Notes: a model not told the origin generated them from the letters alone. Counted from the stretch's first letter, positions 21,969 through 34,419 are shown. The stretch: DNA of 64,000 bases from Paramacrobiotus metropolitanus (GCF_019649055.1 NW_026570241.1:1068501-1132500); one strand, 5' to 3'. Made by a program: numbers and translations.

Positions 21969-24900
21969 TCAATCCGCGTAACTTTCCACCATTACGGCGC
22001 AGTGCGAGAAGGCTTCGAAAATGAACTTATCCTGTTTGTCGAAGGCCTTCCATCTGCCCGTTGCCATATCGTAGCGCTCCATATCACAAGCCTGGTCTCC
22101 ATCGTACAGGTAGCCACCGCACACATACAGCTGACTGTTGGCCACAAACATCGCGTGTTGGTACCGGCGGTCTCTTAAAGGGGACATCCTCTCCCATGTG
22201 GCGCCTTTAACACCCAGCTGCAGTCGTTCGCAACTATGCAAGATTTCGGTATCCGCATCGTGTATTTGTACGCCGCCCGTGGCGTACAGGTAGCCGTTGT
22301 AGACCTTGACGGCAAAGCACTTGCGAGCGTGCCGCATGTCCGGCAGCGAACGCCATTTGCCGCTTTTAGCGTCAAACACCTCCACAGTGGCGACGGGACG
22401 AAGGTTCTTCCCGTTAACCGATACTCCGCCGCAGTAGTAGAATTTTCCTTCATGACAGTCAAAGGCTGCATCCTTCCTGTTAATAAATTCTGAATAACTG
22501 AACTGTAATTAATCCAAAGTACAGTACCAAAGTGAAAATTATTCGACCGAAGCGTAGCCAAAGACCTATAAATTCAGGACCGACACAGAAATGGATACGT
22601 GTTCGGTACGGAAGTCCGTTGCGGAACTAACACCTATGATGTCACTGCAGCCGCCGTGCATGAAGTTACTGGTGGCTGCCATCACGTACCGCACCGGCAC
22701 TATCTACGATTAAGCCAGTGTCTACATTGGGCTCAGTGCATTTGCTTCGGGGTTGCACTGGTTTGTATTTTCAACGATGTAATATACGAGATGTATATAT
22801 GAGAAACAGTTTGAGGGAGTTACCATAAATCTGTTTTTCAATAACTCTAGCGCTTACTTACGTCTGATCTCGAACAACAGTACAAGTATTTCGTCTAATA
22901 AATAACACACTTTACGCTCCGGTCTGCCAATACCGTATCTGTATACGTCAACGTGCATTTGGTAGTAGATGTTTTATAAGCTAAAAACTTAACGTTGCAA
23001 AATTTTTTCAAACTAACCTGACTTTCTTCGGTAAGGCTACTTCTTTGTCTAACGATTCAAACTCCATGTCATAGATGCAGGAATTATTTTTCTCACGGGG
23101 ATTCTGGAAATCCCATCGATACAGCATTCCATTCAAGTGTACCGTCGGACACAGTTCAGTCATGGTCAGCGGTTCATCCAGGATCCTCTGGACTTCCCTT
23201 GTGGTGGGGCTGAACAGATAGGTCACGAGCCTATCCTTACGCTCCACGCGAAACCACAGCGAACTGCCGATCAGCGGTCCGAATTCTTTATACGTAGACC
23301 ACGGTGTAACATCCACTGGGAGGGCGACGTCATGCAGATTATTTGCTCGCCAGTCGTACCGGTGCAGAGCTACTTGGTTGCGGTCGGCAAAGAACAGATA
23401 AACGGTGTCGGAAATATGGCGCTGACGCGGCATGGCGGTAAGGACGCGTGGTTTGGGAAGAAGGAACGTCTGTAAATTGGTCAATACGGTGTGCAGCGCT
23501 CCCTCCGCCATCGAGATAGCCATCGGCAGGGCATCTAGCAGCAGATCCCAACGAATCTCGGCTAATAAAGCCGTCAGGACCTCTTCCGTGCAACGCTCGG
23601 GAGACCGGTGGCGACACCACTTCATCACAGCCTACAAGCAAGTTCTGAATTACTGTGCCTGCCCATCAAAATGCACACCATGTCTCTGCAGAGTGTTTTA
23701 TACGAGTACTTTAAATTCTACCTTTAACGGGTTAGTACATACCACAATTTTACAATCTGCGATAATACCTCGTAACAATAATTTTACTGCACTCTCGAAC
23801 CGGACAGACGTGTTTGCTAAGAAAAATTTTTTTTCAAATAGTACATGAACATTAAGGACTATCAGTCAATTACCTGATACAAATCCATTTCGGATGGGAC
23901 GCGCAGGAAATCTGATTTAAGCAGCGTTAAAATCTGCTCCAAAGAAAGCTCCAGAAACTCGGGCGTGTTCTGGTAGGAGAAAAACTTATCCGGAATTCCA
24001 TCGAGCGATACGATGGGTGCGGTGTTTGACACCACATCGGCCGCCGCTGCTTCCGGAGCTGCTGATTCCGGTGGATTGGGCAAGTCGCCAACAGAAGCCG
24101 TAGGCTGCGAAATATCAGGCTCCGGTACTGAGCTGGCGTGGACACCTTCATCGCTGAACGGCGCTGGGTGAAACCCTAACCAACAAAAGGCACAAAATGA
24201 AAGCTTCGGTAACCAGACCAACAGGCACGGTTCAACGCAGTCAAAACACTGTTTCAGTTCATAACGTTTTAATTAATGAGCATATATCAATCCAAGTAAA
24301 CAATCCTGTAAGACAAACTGCTGGAAAATAAAACTGCACTGGCAGAAAAATAGTAAATATTAATCACACAATATTAACCCTTCCAGGCTGCTGTCCCAAA
24401 AAAACATTCATTTTCGAATCAAGATTTTCTGCGTAAAAGACCATGTTTCAATACGCACATTAAATACCTTCTATTTATACAGATAAATACACTCTTATTT
24501 TTCTTTACTGGAAAAGTTAAATAACATTAAAAAAATAGAAGTTCGTCTGTTAATCCGGCTGTACAGTCGTACATAAAACTGCCCATAAAATTTTTGCTGT
24601 GTTCATTTTCTTACCGATCTTTTCGGCATCGATCTTGAAGTATTCTGCTGCTTTCCGCAGCTCTTCCAGTGTCACACCCGTCACGCTGTCTGTGGACGTG
24701 CAGTCGAACGGGACATCTGGATTGAGAGCTATCAAGAGGAGCCTGTGGGAAGCCAACGGCTTAACATTCTCCGGTAGTTTAATCTGATACGAACTGCCGT
24801 CATTCGATCCACTGCAAAAGTATCCCGTGTCCGGTAACAGCGCCTGGATGTCCCTCCGCGTCGTGACTAGTTCGTGATTGCCACTGACAATGCGGACCGG

Positions 24901-25470
24901 CTGATCACGGATGATGTCCTCCGGCTCCTTTTTAACGAAGTCAATCAGGACGTCGTCCCCATCCGGAACTTGACGCTGGCTAGCGCTCTCCTCAGTCATC
25001 GGTTGAGGGTCTGCAACAACCTGCTCCAGATTCTCCGCAATGGGATGATCCGTATCCATCTTGGCTTTCTTGGCAGGTGGCTGGGAAGTGTTGTCTTCTT
25101 GCTCCACTGGTTCGATCGGAGGGAGCGGTGCCGTGCCAGCATTTTCCTTTTCAACAACTGTAACAGACGTCGGAAGCTCATCTCCACAATTTTCTCGTTT
25201 GATTCGTATGGCTGTGTTAACCGTGCCAGGAGATGCATCGACCGCTGTGTTCGGGTTTCCTGGCTGAACAGGATGTGGCAAGAAGAGCTGGTGGTCCAAC
25301 GGTTCTTGCTTGACTTGCTCTTGTTGGCATCCAGTCGGCAGCCGTGGTGTCTGTGCCTCAGACGCACCACCTGGGTTCTTGAGAGGCACCCGAACTGCGT
25401 TTTCCTCAGGTTTTTCTTGCTTGATTCGAGCTGGCCCGGGGGACTCTAGCTTTATCGTAGGAGTTGCCAT
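21969..25470 (-). CDS. BTB-BACK-Kelch gene C (intact), SUMO-motif-rich
   Basis: Exons: 24615-25470, 23874-24175, 23018-23631, 21969-22476; phases 1, 0, 2; total 2280 nt, 759 aa, no breaks. ATG at 25470 gives MATPTIKLES. The first 180 residues are disordered and carry five psi-K-x-E motifs (IKLE, IKQE, VKQE, IKRE, VKKE), several followed by acidic residues as in NDSM-type SUMO sites, plus a PAKKAK cluster like an NLS. Residues of about 180-285 form a BTB-like domain (DQPVRIVSGNHEL, LEELRKAAEYFKI). Exons 2-3 encode a linker and BACK-like segment (FLELSLEQILTLL). Exon 4 has kelch repeats with GG/Y/W signatures. By family, a substrate adaptor for a Cullin-3 ligase; nuclear location and SUMO control are inferred. 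Closest paralogue is gene A. Confidence 0.88.
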
Positions 25471-26894
25471 TACGAAGCGCAGCTCACGGCCAGCACGCAC
25501 AATAATCGTACAGTTGTCTGGAGACTGCCGCTTCCCGATTGTTATCGGCTATTTGGTCGGATACAGTACCAGAACTACCTTACATAAATCAATAAACAAT
25601 ACCGTACATTAGTTATAATTTATAATGCTAGTATCGTCCCACGATTTACACGGGCCACAAAAATTAACAAGTTCGTGCTGGTCTCTTGCTGTAGTCTGCA
25701 ATTCTGCAATGCGAATATTTACTGTACTGTACTGTGTTGTTGAGTCAACTTCAATGGCACGTTTTCGTACAGTAGTGACTAGTGAGTATCTAACTAAGGC
25801 TCTTTAAAGCGGATGCGACTCATAAGAGTATTGAAAGTACTTACTTCGCTGTAAAATTTCCGAGGATAGACTGGAGTTCATTGACATCGATGAATAGCAT
25901 GGCAAAGAGTGTTGTACGAAAGCAGCTGTTTAATAGCCTGTTTCGTCCACACGGCAGAGAGATCGTTGTAAAATTTTAACACAGTTGGCGGTCTCAGTGA
26001 GTTTGTATTGTATCTGTATGGACAGTATGGTTATCAGCGCAAGTTGTGTTATAATATATTATTGATCTTTGTTGCCAAGACACAACAGCTCAGTTATCAT
26101 AAAAATTAATTCTGCGGTACTGCGATCTTGCAGATACTAGTAAAGTACCTGATACCTGATGTCGTAATTAGTGTATTACAATTTACACTAATTACGACAT
26201 CGGGTATCAGGTAGCTGCTAGATCATCGAATCAATTATAATCATAGATCATGATTTGATCAATTCTGCGACACTACGATTTAGCAGTTACCTGATACCCG
26301 ATGTCGTAATTACTTACAATTAGTGAAATTACTCACTGCGGTATTTAATTAACAATAAAAAATAATTACTGTATTATTGTATGAACAGTACATACAGAGT
26401 ACACAGCACAGAGAGCGGCAGTACAGTGCTGCACTGTACCGTGTTGTGTCAGCTTCCATAATATTGTACAATTAATCCATAATATATCCATATATCCATC
26501 CAATTAATCCATTTTTTATCCATAATATCTCTATTATTATTAATTTTTACTCTGCACCGTACAGTACTCGCGTGAGGTACTCGTACGGTCGTACCGCAGT
26601 CGTACTCCAAGTTTTCGACACCGCGCCGGCGCTGTGTTGATCAACCCGGGTGAACACAGCGGTTTCCTATCTCGCTCTGTTTTCATTATGCACCGCAACC
26701 AGCCACCAGCATGCTCCCTGTACTTATTAAAAATTGCGATTATGAGCTGTGGCATTGAACATTTTATTTTGACGCGTTTTTAATTATGATAATAGATATC
26801 AACGTACTTAACTTAACATAGACCGTTTATAGACAGTTGTGCGCAAGGGGATTATTTGATTAAGTATTAGTCTTGCAGTTTCCTAAGGAACTTT
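25471..26894. promoter_or_regulatory. Divergent upstream region between genes C and D
   Basis: A head-to-head spacer expected to hold both promoters. It is AT-rich and contains the palindrome at 26147-26212 with a third copy of its arm, and AATTAATCCAT repeats near 26470-26520. No coding exon was seen. Confidence 0.4.
26147..26212. repeat. 66-bp palindrome plus extra arm copy
   Basis: The arm ACCTGATACCTGATGTCG continues to AATTAGTGTA and returns as its complement, giving about 29 paired bases around a short loop. A third copy of the arm (ACCTGATACCCGATGTCG...) lies at 26288-26312 in direct orientation. Probably a small foldback or MITE relic in the C/D promoter region. Confidence 0.75.
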
Positions 26895-27027
26895 ATGGAG
26901 CCTCCTGCTAAGAAAGTCAGACAGGACGCGGCCACTGTCAGCAACTCGAAGACGCGTCCACTTTCCAAAAGTGCCAAAATAAATGCCCGGGACAGGGGTG
27001 AAGCGCCGCCCGAATTGGTTGTTGACG

Positions 27028-27031
27028 ATAA
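27028..27031. repeat. Target-site duplication, left copy (ATAA)
   Basis: ATAA immediately precedes the 5' LTR and immediately follows the 3' LTR (40001-40004). Collapsing one copy restores ...GAC GAT AAG GAC GAG..., the open frame of gene D. Confidence 0.88.
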
Positions 27032-27310
27032 TGCAGGGATGACGGTACGAGTTGTACGATACAACTCTGTACTACGTCACCACAGGTGTGCAGAGCCAGC
27101 CAGGTGGATATGTGGCCAGCGTGGTGTTGTGTTCTTTTAGTGTGTGAATATGCACAGTCTCGACTGGCATATTTTTCTCTTCCCTTTTTGCGCCCTTTCC
27201 TCCGCCATGTATTGCATTCACTGATGAATAAAATTCCCATTTTATTCACGTGTGTTGTCTCATATTCATTCGTCATCCGGGATACGAGGATTAACCTCGT
27301 ATTCCCTATA
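27032..27310 (+). repeat. 5' LTR
   Basis: Begins TGCAGGGATG and ends TTCCCTATA. It contains an AATAAA-type signal (GATGAATAAAATTCCC), a perfect hairpin with ACGAT loop at 27049-27067, and near its end an 11-bp stem (GGGATACGAGG and complement) around ATTAA. It starts with TG but ends in TA instead of the usual CA. Confidence 0.92.
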
Positions 27311-27328
27311 TGGTAGCAGATCTGTGAA
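27311..27328 (+). promoter_or_regulatory. Putative tRNA primer-binding site
   Basis: The base after the 5' LTR starts TGGTAGCAGATCTGTGAA, with the TGG expected opposite a tRNA CCA end. I could not assign the tRNA from memory. Confidence 0.55.
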
Positions 27329-27958
27329 AGATCTCGTCTCTAGAAGAGCCTCGATCTGTGCTGTTTACAGCGCAGACTAGAATCATATCTTTGGATCCCA
27401 TCCTTGATCGGACGGATCCATATTCCTGCGGATATTTGGGCACCATCAATTCTTCACTGACGAACAGTGGAAAGGGAGGAATCAACTCCAGAAGAAAATC
27501 AACCTCACGACGCGAACAGTTCACGGAATAACGCTGCTGAACGTCCGACATTTCTGTGTACGAAACACGCTGTGTCACAGGGACAACAGTGAACCGTGTA
27601 TGCGCGCCGTATCTTTTAAGGAAACGAATCCAGCAGTTGCCAAACGATCAAAGAATTGTTTCTAGAATTACTTCTGACGAACAGAAATCTTTACGAATAA
27701 ATACGAAAAATTCCTGACCTTTTCAGATAAATTCTACGATAGAATTTCCTGGTTACGTACCTGGAATTTTGGTAGCTGTTAACTGTCTGTCTGTGGTAAG
27801 TGCACAGTAGCTAGATTATTATCAGCCTAGCACGATAACAAAAGAAGCGGATATATCCGCATACAAAAAAATATTGCTACTGCAATAAAGCCGTGCCTTT
27901 CTGCCTGCTCATTGACCTGTAGAATTAAATATACTTGTATACTGTAATACGAAATACG
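27329..27958 (+). other. Untranslated leader of the LTR element
   Basis: 630 nt between the primer site and the first ATG, without an ORF of note. It holds four ACGA-loop hairpins (loops at 27460, 27560, 27677, 27736), the last with a 7-bp stem AAATTCT/AGAATTT. Confidence 0.6.
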
Positions 27959-29308
27959 ATGTCTGGGAGATACGGAATTCTTAACGGACTGAAAAGCATT
28001 TTCCCGTTCGGAACACGTGATAACATGGAGGAAACTATGTTTATGTACGCTGATCGACCAAACCCTCGTCAACCGTCAACTGCTACTGGCGCTACGACGC
28101 GCCAGCAGACAAAGAAATTGGGAGCTGCTAAAAAGTCGAAAAACGACGATAAGACTGAGGAATCGTCCAGTGATGACGACACATCATCGCAGACGACTGC
28201 GAGGAGAATTTTCCTAGGACGAAAGCACCCAGCAGACAACATGGAAATTCCACCGGAATTCCCGCTGGGAGACGGCAGCGATAACGAACGAGGAGATTCT
28301 CCCTGGAATGGAGATCAACTCGACACGACTATGATCGAGGCGAATGAAGACAATCTGAAAGACATCATTGAAAATGTTGAAAACGAAATACCGATAATCG
28401 GCGAAGAAAACCATAAAACAAAAAAACCGGAAAAAGAGCTGGACGAACCAGCAACGGAAAAATCAGCGATGGAAGATTCACAAAATACAACCACCGATAC
28501 TCACGAAGAGGAAGCCATGGACAAAGAAGCCGCCGATATGACTGAAGCGGAATTACGAGACGCATTTTACCAAGTCGTCCAACGAAATACGCACCTCCGA
28601 GGAGAACTGTCCCAATTAAATGAACATTACGAAGAGACGTTGGAACGCCTTGAAGAACTGGAGAAAAATCGCGAAGCCATGGAAACAGAGTTTGACGAAA
28701 AACATAAGGAGAACGCGAATAACGAACAAAAGAATAAAACATTAACTGCTGAAAATGAACGTTATAAGAAAGTCATTTTCAAAATGGACCAGCTACGAAA
28801 GCTGGATAAAAGCAAACACGTAGCCGAAATGGAAAAATTACGCAAAGAATTCGCTAAATCGTTGAAGGAAAAACGTCACGAAGACGCGAAGGCACCGGCC
28901 AAACAGGTCAAAACAACGGAAAAATTTGGATATTTTAAAATGGAGCGCCGTGACGCGGTTGGCAGAAAATCACCTTTCGAGAAGCCACGTGAAACGCGAG
29001 AGGTTTTGTACACCAGAGATCAAGTGGATCAGACAGTGGAGAACGCGCAGTATACCGCTTACGAGCAAGGATATCAGGAGGCAGTGGAACAAATGCAGGA
29101 AGAAAATTTCCGCTTAAATGCAACAATTCGAGATCTGACGAACAGATCGTTGCAAGCCCGTTCCACAGCACCTCCACCTCCCCCAAGACGCCCACCACCT
29201 GTCAACACAGCACCAGTTACAGTTCCTTTACCACCGGGAACGATGCCCGTTAAGGACGTTACGGAATTAATTAAAGCGGCGCGCCCCGATTCCAATTACG
29301 AAATATAA
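27959..29308 (+). pseudogene. gag: gag N-terminal part (coiled coil)
   Basis: ATG 27959 opens about 449 codons. The protein starts MSGRYGILNG, continues with an acidic low-complexity region, then a long coiled coil (about residues 190-310, rich in Glu/Lys/Leu), and a Pro-rich end (PPPPPRRPPPV). It stops at TAA 29306-29308. The capsid-like part follows in the same frame after a second stop (TGA 29327-29329), so the two stops look like lesions or an unusual readthrough arrangement. This N-terminal extension is long for a Ty3/gypsy Gag. Confidence 0.7.
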
Positions 29309-29329
29309 TGGAAACCGGGAGGAGATTGA

Positions 29330-30409
29330 CAGTTTTATTATAAAGTTTCGCCGTGCTGTAGTGCAAATGCCTGGGATGAAGCCACAGCTGTAACGCAGCT
29401 AGGAGCGGCATTGACCGGCGAGGCACAGCAGTGGTATAATCTGACGATCAGATCGCAGCCACACCTGGATAATATTGAAGCCTGGTTAACGCTCTTGACT
29501 GAGCGCTTTACTGATAAGAATCGGGCTACGACAGCCTTGAATGAGCTGACAACACGTGTCTGGCAAGCCGGAAAAGAAGACATTGACACCTATTATCAGA
29601 AAATGGTATCTTTACGCGATATGGCCGGTATGATCGGATCGGATAAACAACTCTGCACATTCCTTACGAAAGGAATAAGGGATTATCCGCAACTACACAT
29701 GGCCTTGAAAATTAAAGATCCGAAAACGCCAACGGAATGGCTTTCGTATGTCAGAAGTATTATTTCGGACGATCCGAAATATGTAAACGGAACTGACAAA
29801 AAGACTGCAACAGTTAGTTTGGTAACCGTCGACGGAGAAAGCTACGCCGTAATTAACGCAGCAACAGCTGACGACAAAGAGGAACCGTGGAAAACGGTTA
29901 CGAGAAAAAAGTGGAAGAATGGCAACGGAGGAAGCCCAAACGGTGACGACAGCCGTAAATCCCCCACGCCATCATCCTCACCGCCGAAAGGGAAATTTAA
30001 TCGTCCTTGGAACGGAAATCGAAAATTTAATAACGGCGGTGGAAATAACAATAATAACGGCAACTACGCTCGCAACTCCTTCTATTGCGATAATTGTGAG
30101 ATAAAGGGTCACGAAACCCGGCGTTGCCGATTTGCTGGAGTCGCGAAAATCGACAACCCTACGTTCTGCAATAACCATCCCGAAATGGAGTTATTCTACA
30201 TGAAAACTCATCCGGAACACCAGCGAGCAGCAGCAGTAATTGCGCGCCACGCAGCCGGAGCCGATAATGCGGACTCGAACGGCGGAAACCGGGGGAATTT
30301 CCGTGGTGGCAGAGGACGGAGTGGATTTCGCGGCGGCGGATACCGCGGAGGAAACCGTGGGAACGGCAGATATAATAATAATCAGGAGGACGAACCTTCA
30401 CTGATTTAA
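29330..30409 (+). pseudogene. gag: gag capsid and zinc-knuckle part
   Basis: Same frame as the upstream coiled-coil ORF, separated by two stops. It has a retrotransposon-gag capsid signature (LTGEAQQWYNL, then ERFTDKN, then DTYYQKMVSLRDMAG) followed by a Gly/Asn-rich linker and one zinc knuckle of form CX2CX4HX4C (CDNCEIKGHETRRC). The C-terminus is RGG-rich (RGGRGRSGFRGGGYRGG), which together with the knuckle predicts nucleic-acid binding. Candidate reader of the ACGA-loop hairpins; that link is inferred. Confidence 0.8.
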
Positions 30410-30578
30410 ACGGGAATCCTGTACCGCAAGGAGCCGCAGCTGGTAATTTAAACCCGCAAGGGAACGGCCAGTAAATCCCGGCTACGCTGTTCCCGTACCT
30501 CCAAAACCGCCGGATAAAATTACGAGTACGGATAATAAGGCGACGAACGCCAAAGGAATAAATATTCACGGATTCACC

Positions 30579-31064
30579 GTGAACCGCCCTCCACAGAAAT
30601 ACGCCGAAGTAAATTTATTAACGGCATTAAATCAACCGGAGATTGCACCGGTGCTGACGCACAGCATTCAAGTTGGAGGAATTCCAGTGGACGCGATGAT
30701 TGACACTGGAGCGGAGACGTCCTTAATTTCGCAACAATTTTGCGAATTAAATAAATTGGAGACGTATAAATTAAAGACGCCACTTTCCATACGCGGAATA
30801 GGCGGTATACATAATTTCCCCGTGCAATACGCTTGCACAGTGCCCGTCTCCATGGACGAAATAATGACTGGCCATTGCTTCTACGTGAAGCCAACGCAGG
30901 ATGCCGTTAAAGTCCTCCTTGGACAGGATTTTCTGCGGAAGATAAAAATTGTGATAAGTGGAAGTCGCATTGTGGCGACGGAATGGATTCCACCTAACGA
31001 AAGAGGGCCAGTGAAGAAACGCTGCCACGAGTGCAAATGTGGATGCGTACGAAACGCAAAATAA
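30579..31064 (+). pseudogene. pol: pol: aspartic protease region
   Basis: Retropepsin fold: IDTGAETSLIS active-site motif and the later VLLGQDFLRK block. It lies in a different frame from gag and from the reverse transcriptase frame. It ends with a Cys-rich tail (CHECKCGC). No ATG start is needed in a polyprotein. Confidence 0.85.
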
Positions 31065-31236
31065 TACGGCAGCAGAGATAGTGTCATCTCTCCCTATACC
31101 GGTGGCACCGGTCGAGATGCCACTATCTCACAACAATAAGGATCAGAAAGAAAAAATCCCGATAAAGAGGATCTTGAAGAATTAACGCGAAGAGCTCGAG
31201 AATGGCTACGCGAACAAATGTCGGACGAACCGGCAT

Positions 31237-32475
31237 GTGATTGCATGGACACAACCATACAGCCCACAACAAAGAAACCGTACTTCACCCGTCAAAGATA
31301 AAAACTACCGGATAATCGTGTTTAGCGAACCGGACAGCAATAATAGTGTGATCGAGATGTCACCAGAAGAGCTGAAAGAAATGCAGGAAGAAAATGATGT
31401 GGACTCGGTGGAAACAGAGCTTACGAAAGCTGCAACAGTGAATAAAGGGGCAAACGAGCCTAAGTCACGCGTTAAATTATTAAAAGTCTACGCGACTGAC
31501 GACTTCAACGTGGACCCCGGATACACGTGGATATCGGCAATGCCAAAGAAATACGATATCGTACGAAACGAACCGTATATTTTCTCGCCGAATCCCGCGA
31601 TATTCTCTGCAACGCAGATGACACCAGTACAAGGACTGGTGAAGCCGGAAAACCGGATAATCGATATTTTTATGGCCAATTTTAAAGATAAACGGCAGAT
31701 TGTACGGAAAGGCACTTGGCTTGGAATTTTGGAAACGTATGAAGAAGTACAGGACGAACCTGTAGTTTCCACTGTGAAAGTAACGCCAATGACTGCCGAG
31801 GAAAAGAAAGAGATGGACGAAAACATTGCCGCGATGCATTTCGGTCCACAATTAAGTGCTGAAGAAAAAAAGTCACTTGTAGAATTATTCTACGAATTTC
31901 GGGATGTCTTTCCATCAAAAAGCCGTCCATACGGGACAGTGACAGTAGCAAAGCATCATATCGATACAGGTGACGCTAAACCTGTGAAGTGCCCGCCACA
32001 CCGTACGAGCTGGAAGGGAAAAGAATATATTTCGGAGCACGTGAAGGACATGTTAGCGAAAGGCGTCATACGACCATCAAAGTCTGCATGGAGTTTTCCA
32101 GTGGTACTGGCGATTAAACATAACGCCGATGGACATCGTCTGGCCGGTTGGCAGAATACGAGATTCTGCGTCAATTATATTCGCCTTAATAATGTCACGC
32201 GCAAAACAACTATCCCCTTCCAAATCCAGATGAATTACTGGGAGCCGTGGCCGGCAACGCTCTTTTCTTCACCTTTGACTGTCACCAAGGATTTTGGCAA
32301 ATTCCTATGGACGAGAATCGATACAAAAGACAGCTTTATAACGCAGGATGGACTTTACGAATTTACGAGAATGCCTTTCGGCGTCTGTAATGGTCCTGCG
32401 ACCTTCCAAGCTGCAATGGATACTACGATACAACCATTAAAGGCGATGGGATTAGAAGGAATTTTCGCATTTTAG
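31237..32475 (+). pseudogene. pol: pol: reverse transcriptase, N-terminal half
   Basis: After a linker, RT begins at the HHIDTGDAKPVKCPP block with fingers motifs (RPSKSAWSFPVVLAIKH, FCVNYIRLN) and a later palm block (LYEFTRMPFGVCNGPATFQ). Between these, around 32215-32300, the frame slips away from the expected sequence and then returns. A further single-base loss near 32470 places the catalytic LDD codons in another frame, so this copy cannot make active RT. Confidence 0.85.
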
Positions 32476-32578
32476 ACGATCTAATATGCGCCTGCAAAGA
32501 CTTGATAGATGGCATAATGAAACTACGAGCACTATTTGAATGTTTACGTAAATCTGGCTTTACGCTAAAGCCATCGAA

Positions 32579-34315
32579 ATGCCATATCGCCAAGGAGGAA
32601 CTTCATTTCCTCGGTCATATCGTATCGAGGAAGGAATTAAAGTGGATCCGGAGAAGATTAACGCGATTAACGCAAGGAAAAAGCCGACTGACGAAAAGTC
32701 GCTACGTTCTTTCCTAGGATTCGCGAATTATTACCGGAAATTCATCCACCATTACGCGAATAAAACGCGTAATTTATACGATTTACTGAAAGGCGGAAAA
32801 GACGTCAAGGCCGATTGGAACGAGAAACATGACGAAGAGTTTGAACGACTCAAACATCTTCTCACCAACGCGCCAATTTTGATAAAATTCGATCCGGAAA
32901 AACCCGTGGTTACAGAATGTGACGCTAGCTACGTAGGAATTGGAACGATACTCAGCCAGGATGGAAAAGCGGTGGCTTACGCAAGCCGCGTGTTAAAAGA
33001 CGCTGAGAAGAAATACGCACCTACGGAGCTGGAGTGTCTAGCCGTTGTATTCGCTGTAAATAAATTCAGACATTATGTTGATTACAGTGAATTTACGGTC
33101 AAAACGGACCATCAAGCATTGGCAAACCTCTTACGATCAACGTCGAAACGGGATGGAATTAATCCGCGACTTACACGCTGGGCAATTGCTCTGGGACGAT
33201 ACCAGATAAAAATTGCATATCGCCCTGGAAAAGCGAATGATAACGCGAATGATTTAAGCCGAAATCCCATTGGACAGCCATCACCAGACGAAAATCTGGA
33301 TGAACTGCCAACATTTGACGCGTATAAAGACGAAGGGATGAAATTAAATGATTATGAGCGGTCAACAGCACGAATAAATGTGATTACGCTGGACGATCCA
33401 GCTGATCACGATCCGTACACCGAAGAAAACTTTATGTTCTTACGAAAAGAACAGGAAAAGGATCCTGTGATTCTAAAGAAAATTCTAAAGTTGGAGCACC
33501 GCGATGCGACAAAACCGTTGCCGAAAGATTATGACACATACGAAATGTGGCATAAAGTACTGTATAAAATATCGGAACGAGATGCACAAAAATACCGTCG
33601 ATTCATTGTCCCACGTCACATGAGAGGAGATATTTTACGTGCCATGCATGATTCCCCTTCAAGCGGACATCTTGGAAGAAAGAAAACGTATAAGGCGATA
33701 GAAGTACGATACTTCTGGAACGGCATGACGCAGGACATCATCGACTACTGTGACAGCTGCAAACGATGCCAGATGCGGAAAATTCTCGGGAAATTACCGC
33801 CAGGAAAACTACAAGAAGTGAAAGTCGGTGAACCATTCTTCAAAATTCAAATGGACCTAAAAGGCCCGTTGCCGATTACGCGGAAGAATCAAAATCGATA
33901 TATCGCCGTGGCCATCGATCACCTAACGAAGTTCGTGATAGCAGACGCGCTGCCAAACATTAAAGCCTCAACAGTCGCTGATTTCTTCATGAAACGAGTG
34001 GTACTGCCATATGGAGCACCAAGGATAGTCGATACGGACAGAGGAAGACAATTTACGAGTAAACTTTTCGAAAAGATTACGAAAATCTTAAAAATCGAAC
34101 GACACCTTCGATGCGCATACCACCCGGAAGGACGCGGTTTGGTTGAGCGGCAGATGCGTAGTATAGCAGATTCACTCGCGATGTACGTGCGGAGAGGACA
34201 TGTACGAAATTGGGACCAGTTTCTTCCATTTGTAGTCTCGGCACGAAACCGAGTACCGCATAAAACGACGAAGATGTCCTCCCGTTTCGGATGCTGTACG
34301 CCAGGGAACAAGTAA
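32579..34315 (+). pseudogene. pol: pol: RT C-terminus, RNase H, integrase core
   Basis: An open 579-codon stretch without stops, but out of frame with the RT start. Order: RT thumb (LRSFLGFANYYRKF), RNase H (VVTECDASYVGIGTIL, TDHQALANLL), then integrase: HHCC zinc module (HDSPSSGH ... CDSCKRC) and DDE core with Asp in QMDLKGP, Asp in VDTDRG and Glu in GLVERQM. A frameshift near 34290 ends the frame before the integrase C-terminal module. The good preservation of this block fits a recent insertion. Confidence 0.88.
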
Positions 34316-34419
34316 TTCCAGAAGATATCGTTACGCAAACGAATCTTCCCGTCGACTACGAGTCAGTAGATGATTACGTAAAGCGACAGCAGATCACCTC
34401 GCACGTGCACACGAAATAG

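Noticed and set aside
24874-25449. 191-codon plus-strand frame
   Set aside because: Exact antisense of gene C exon 1, with Leu/Arg-rich shadow composition.
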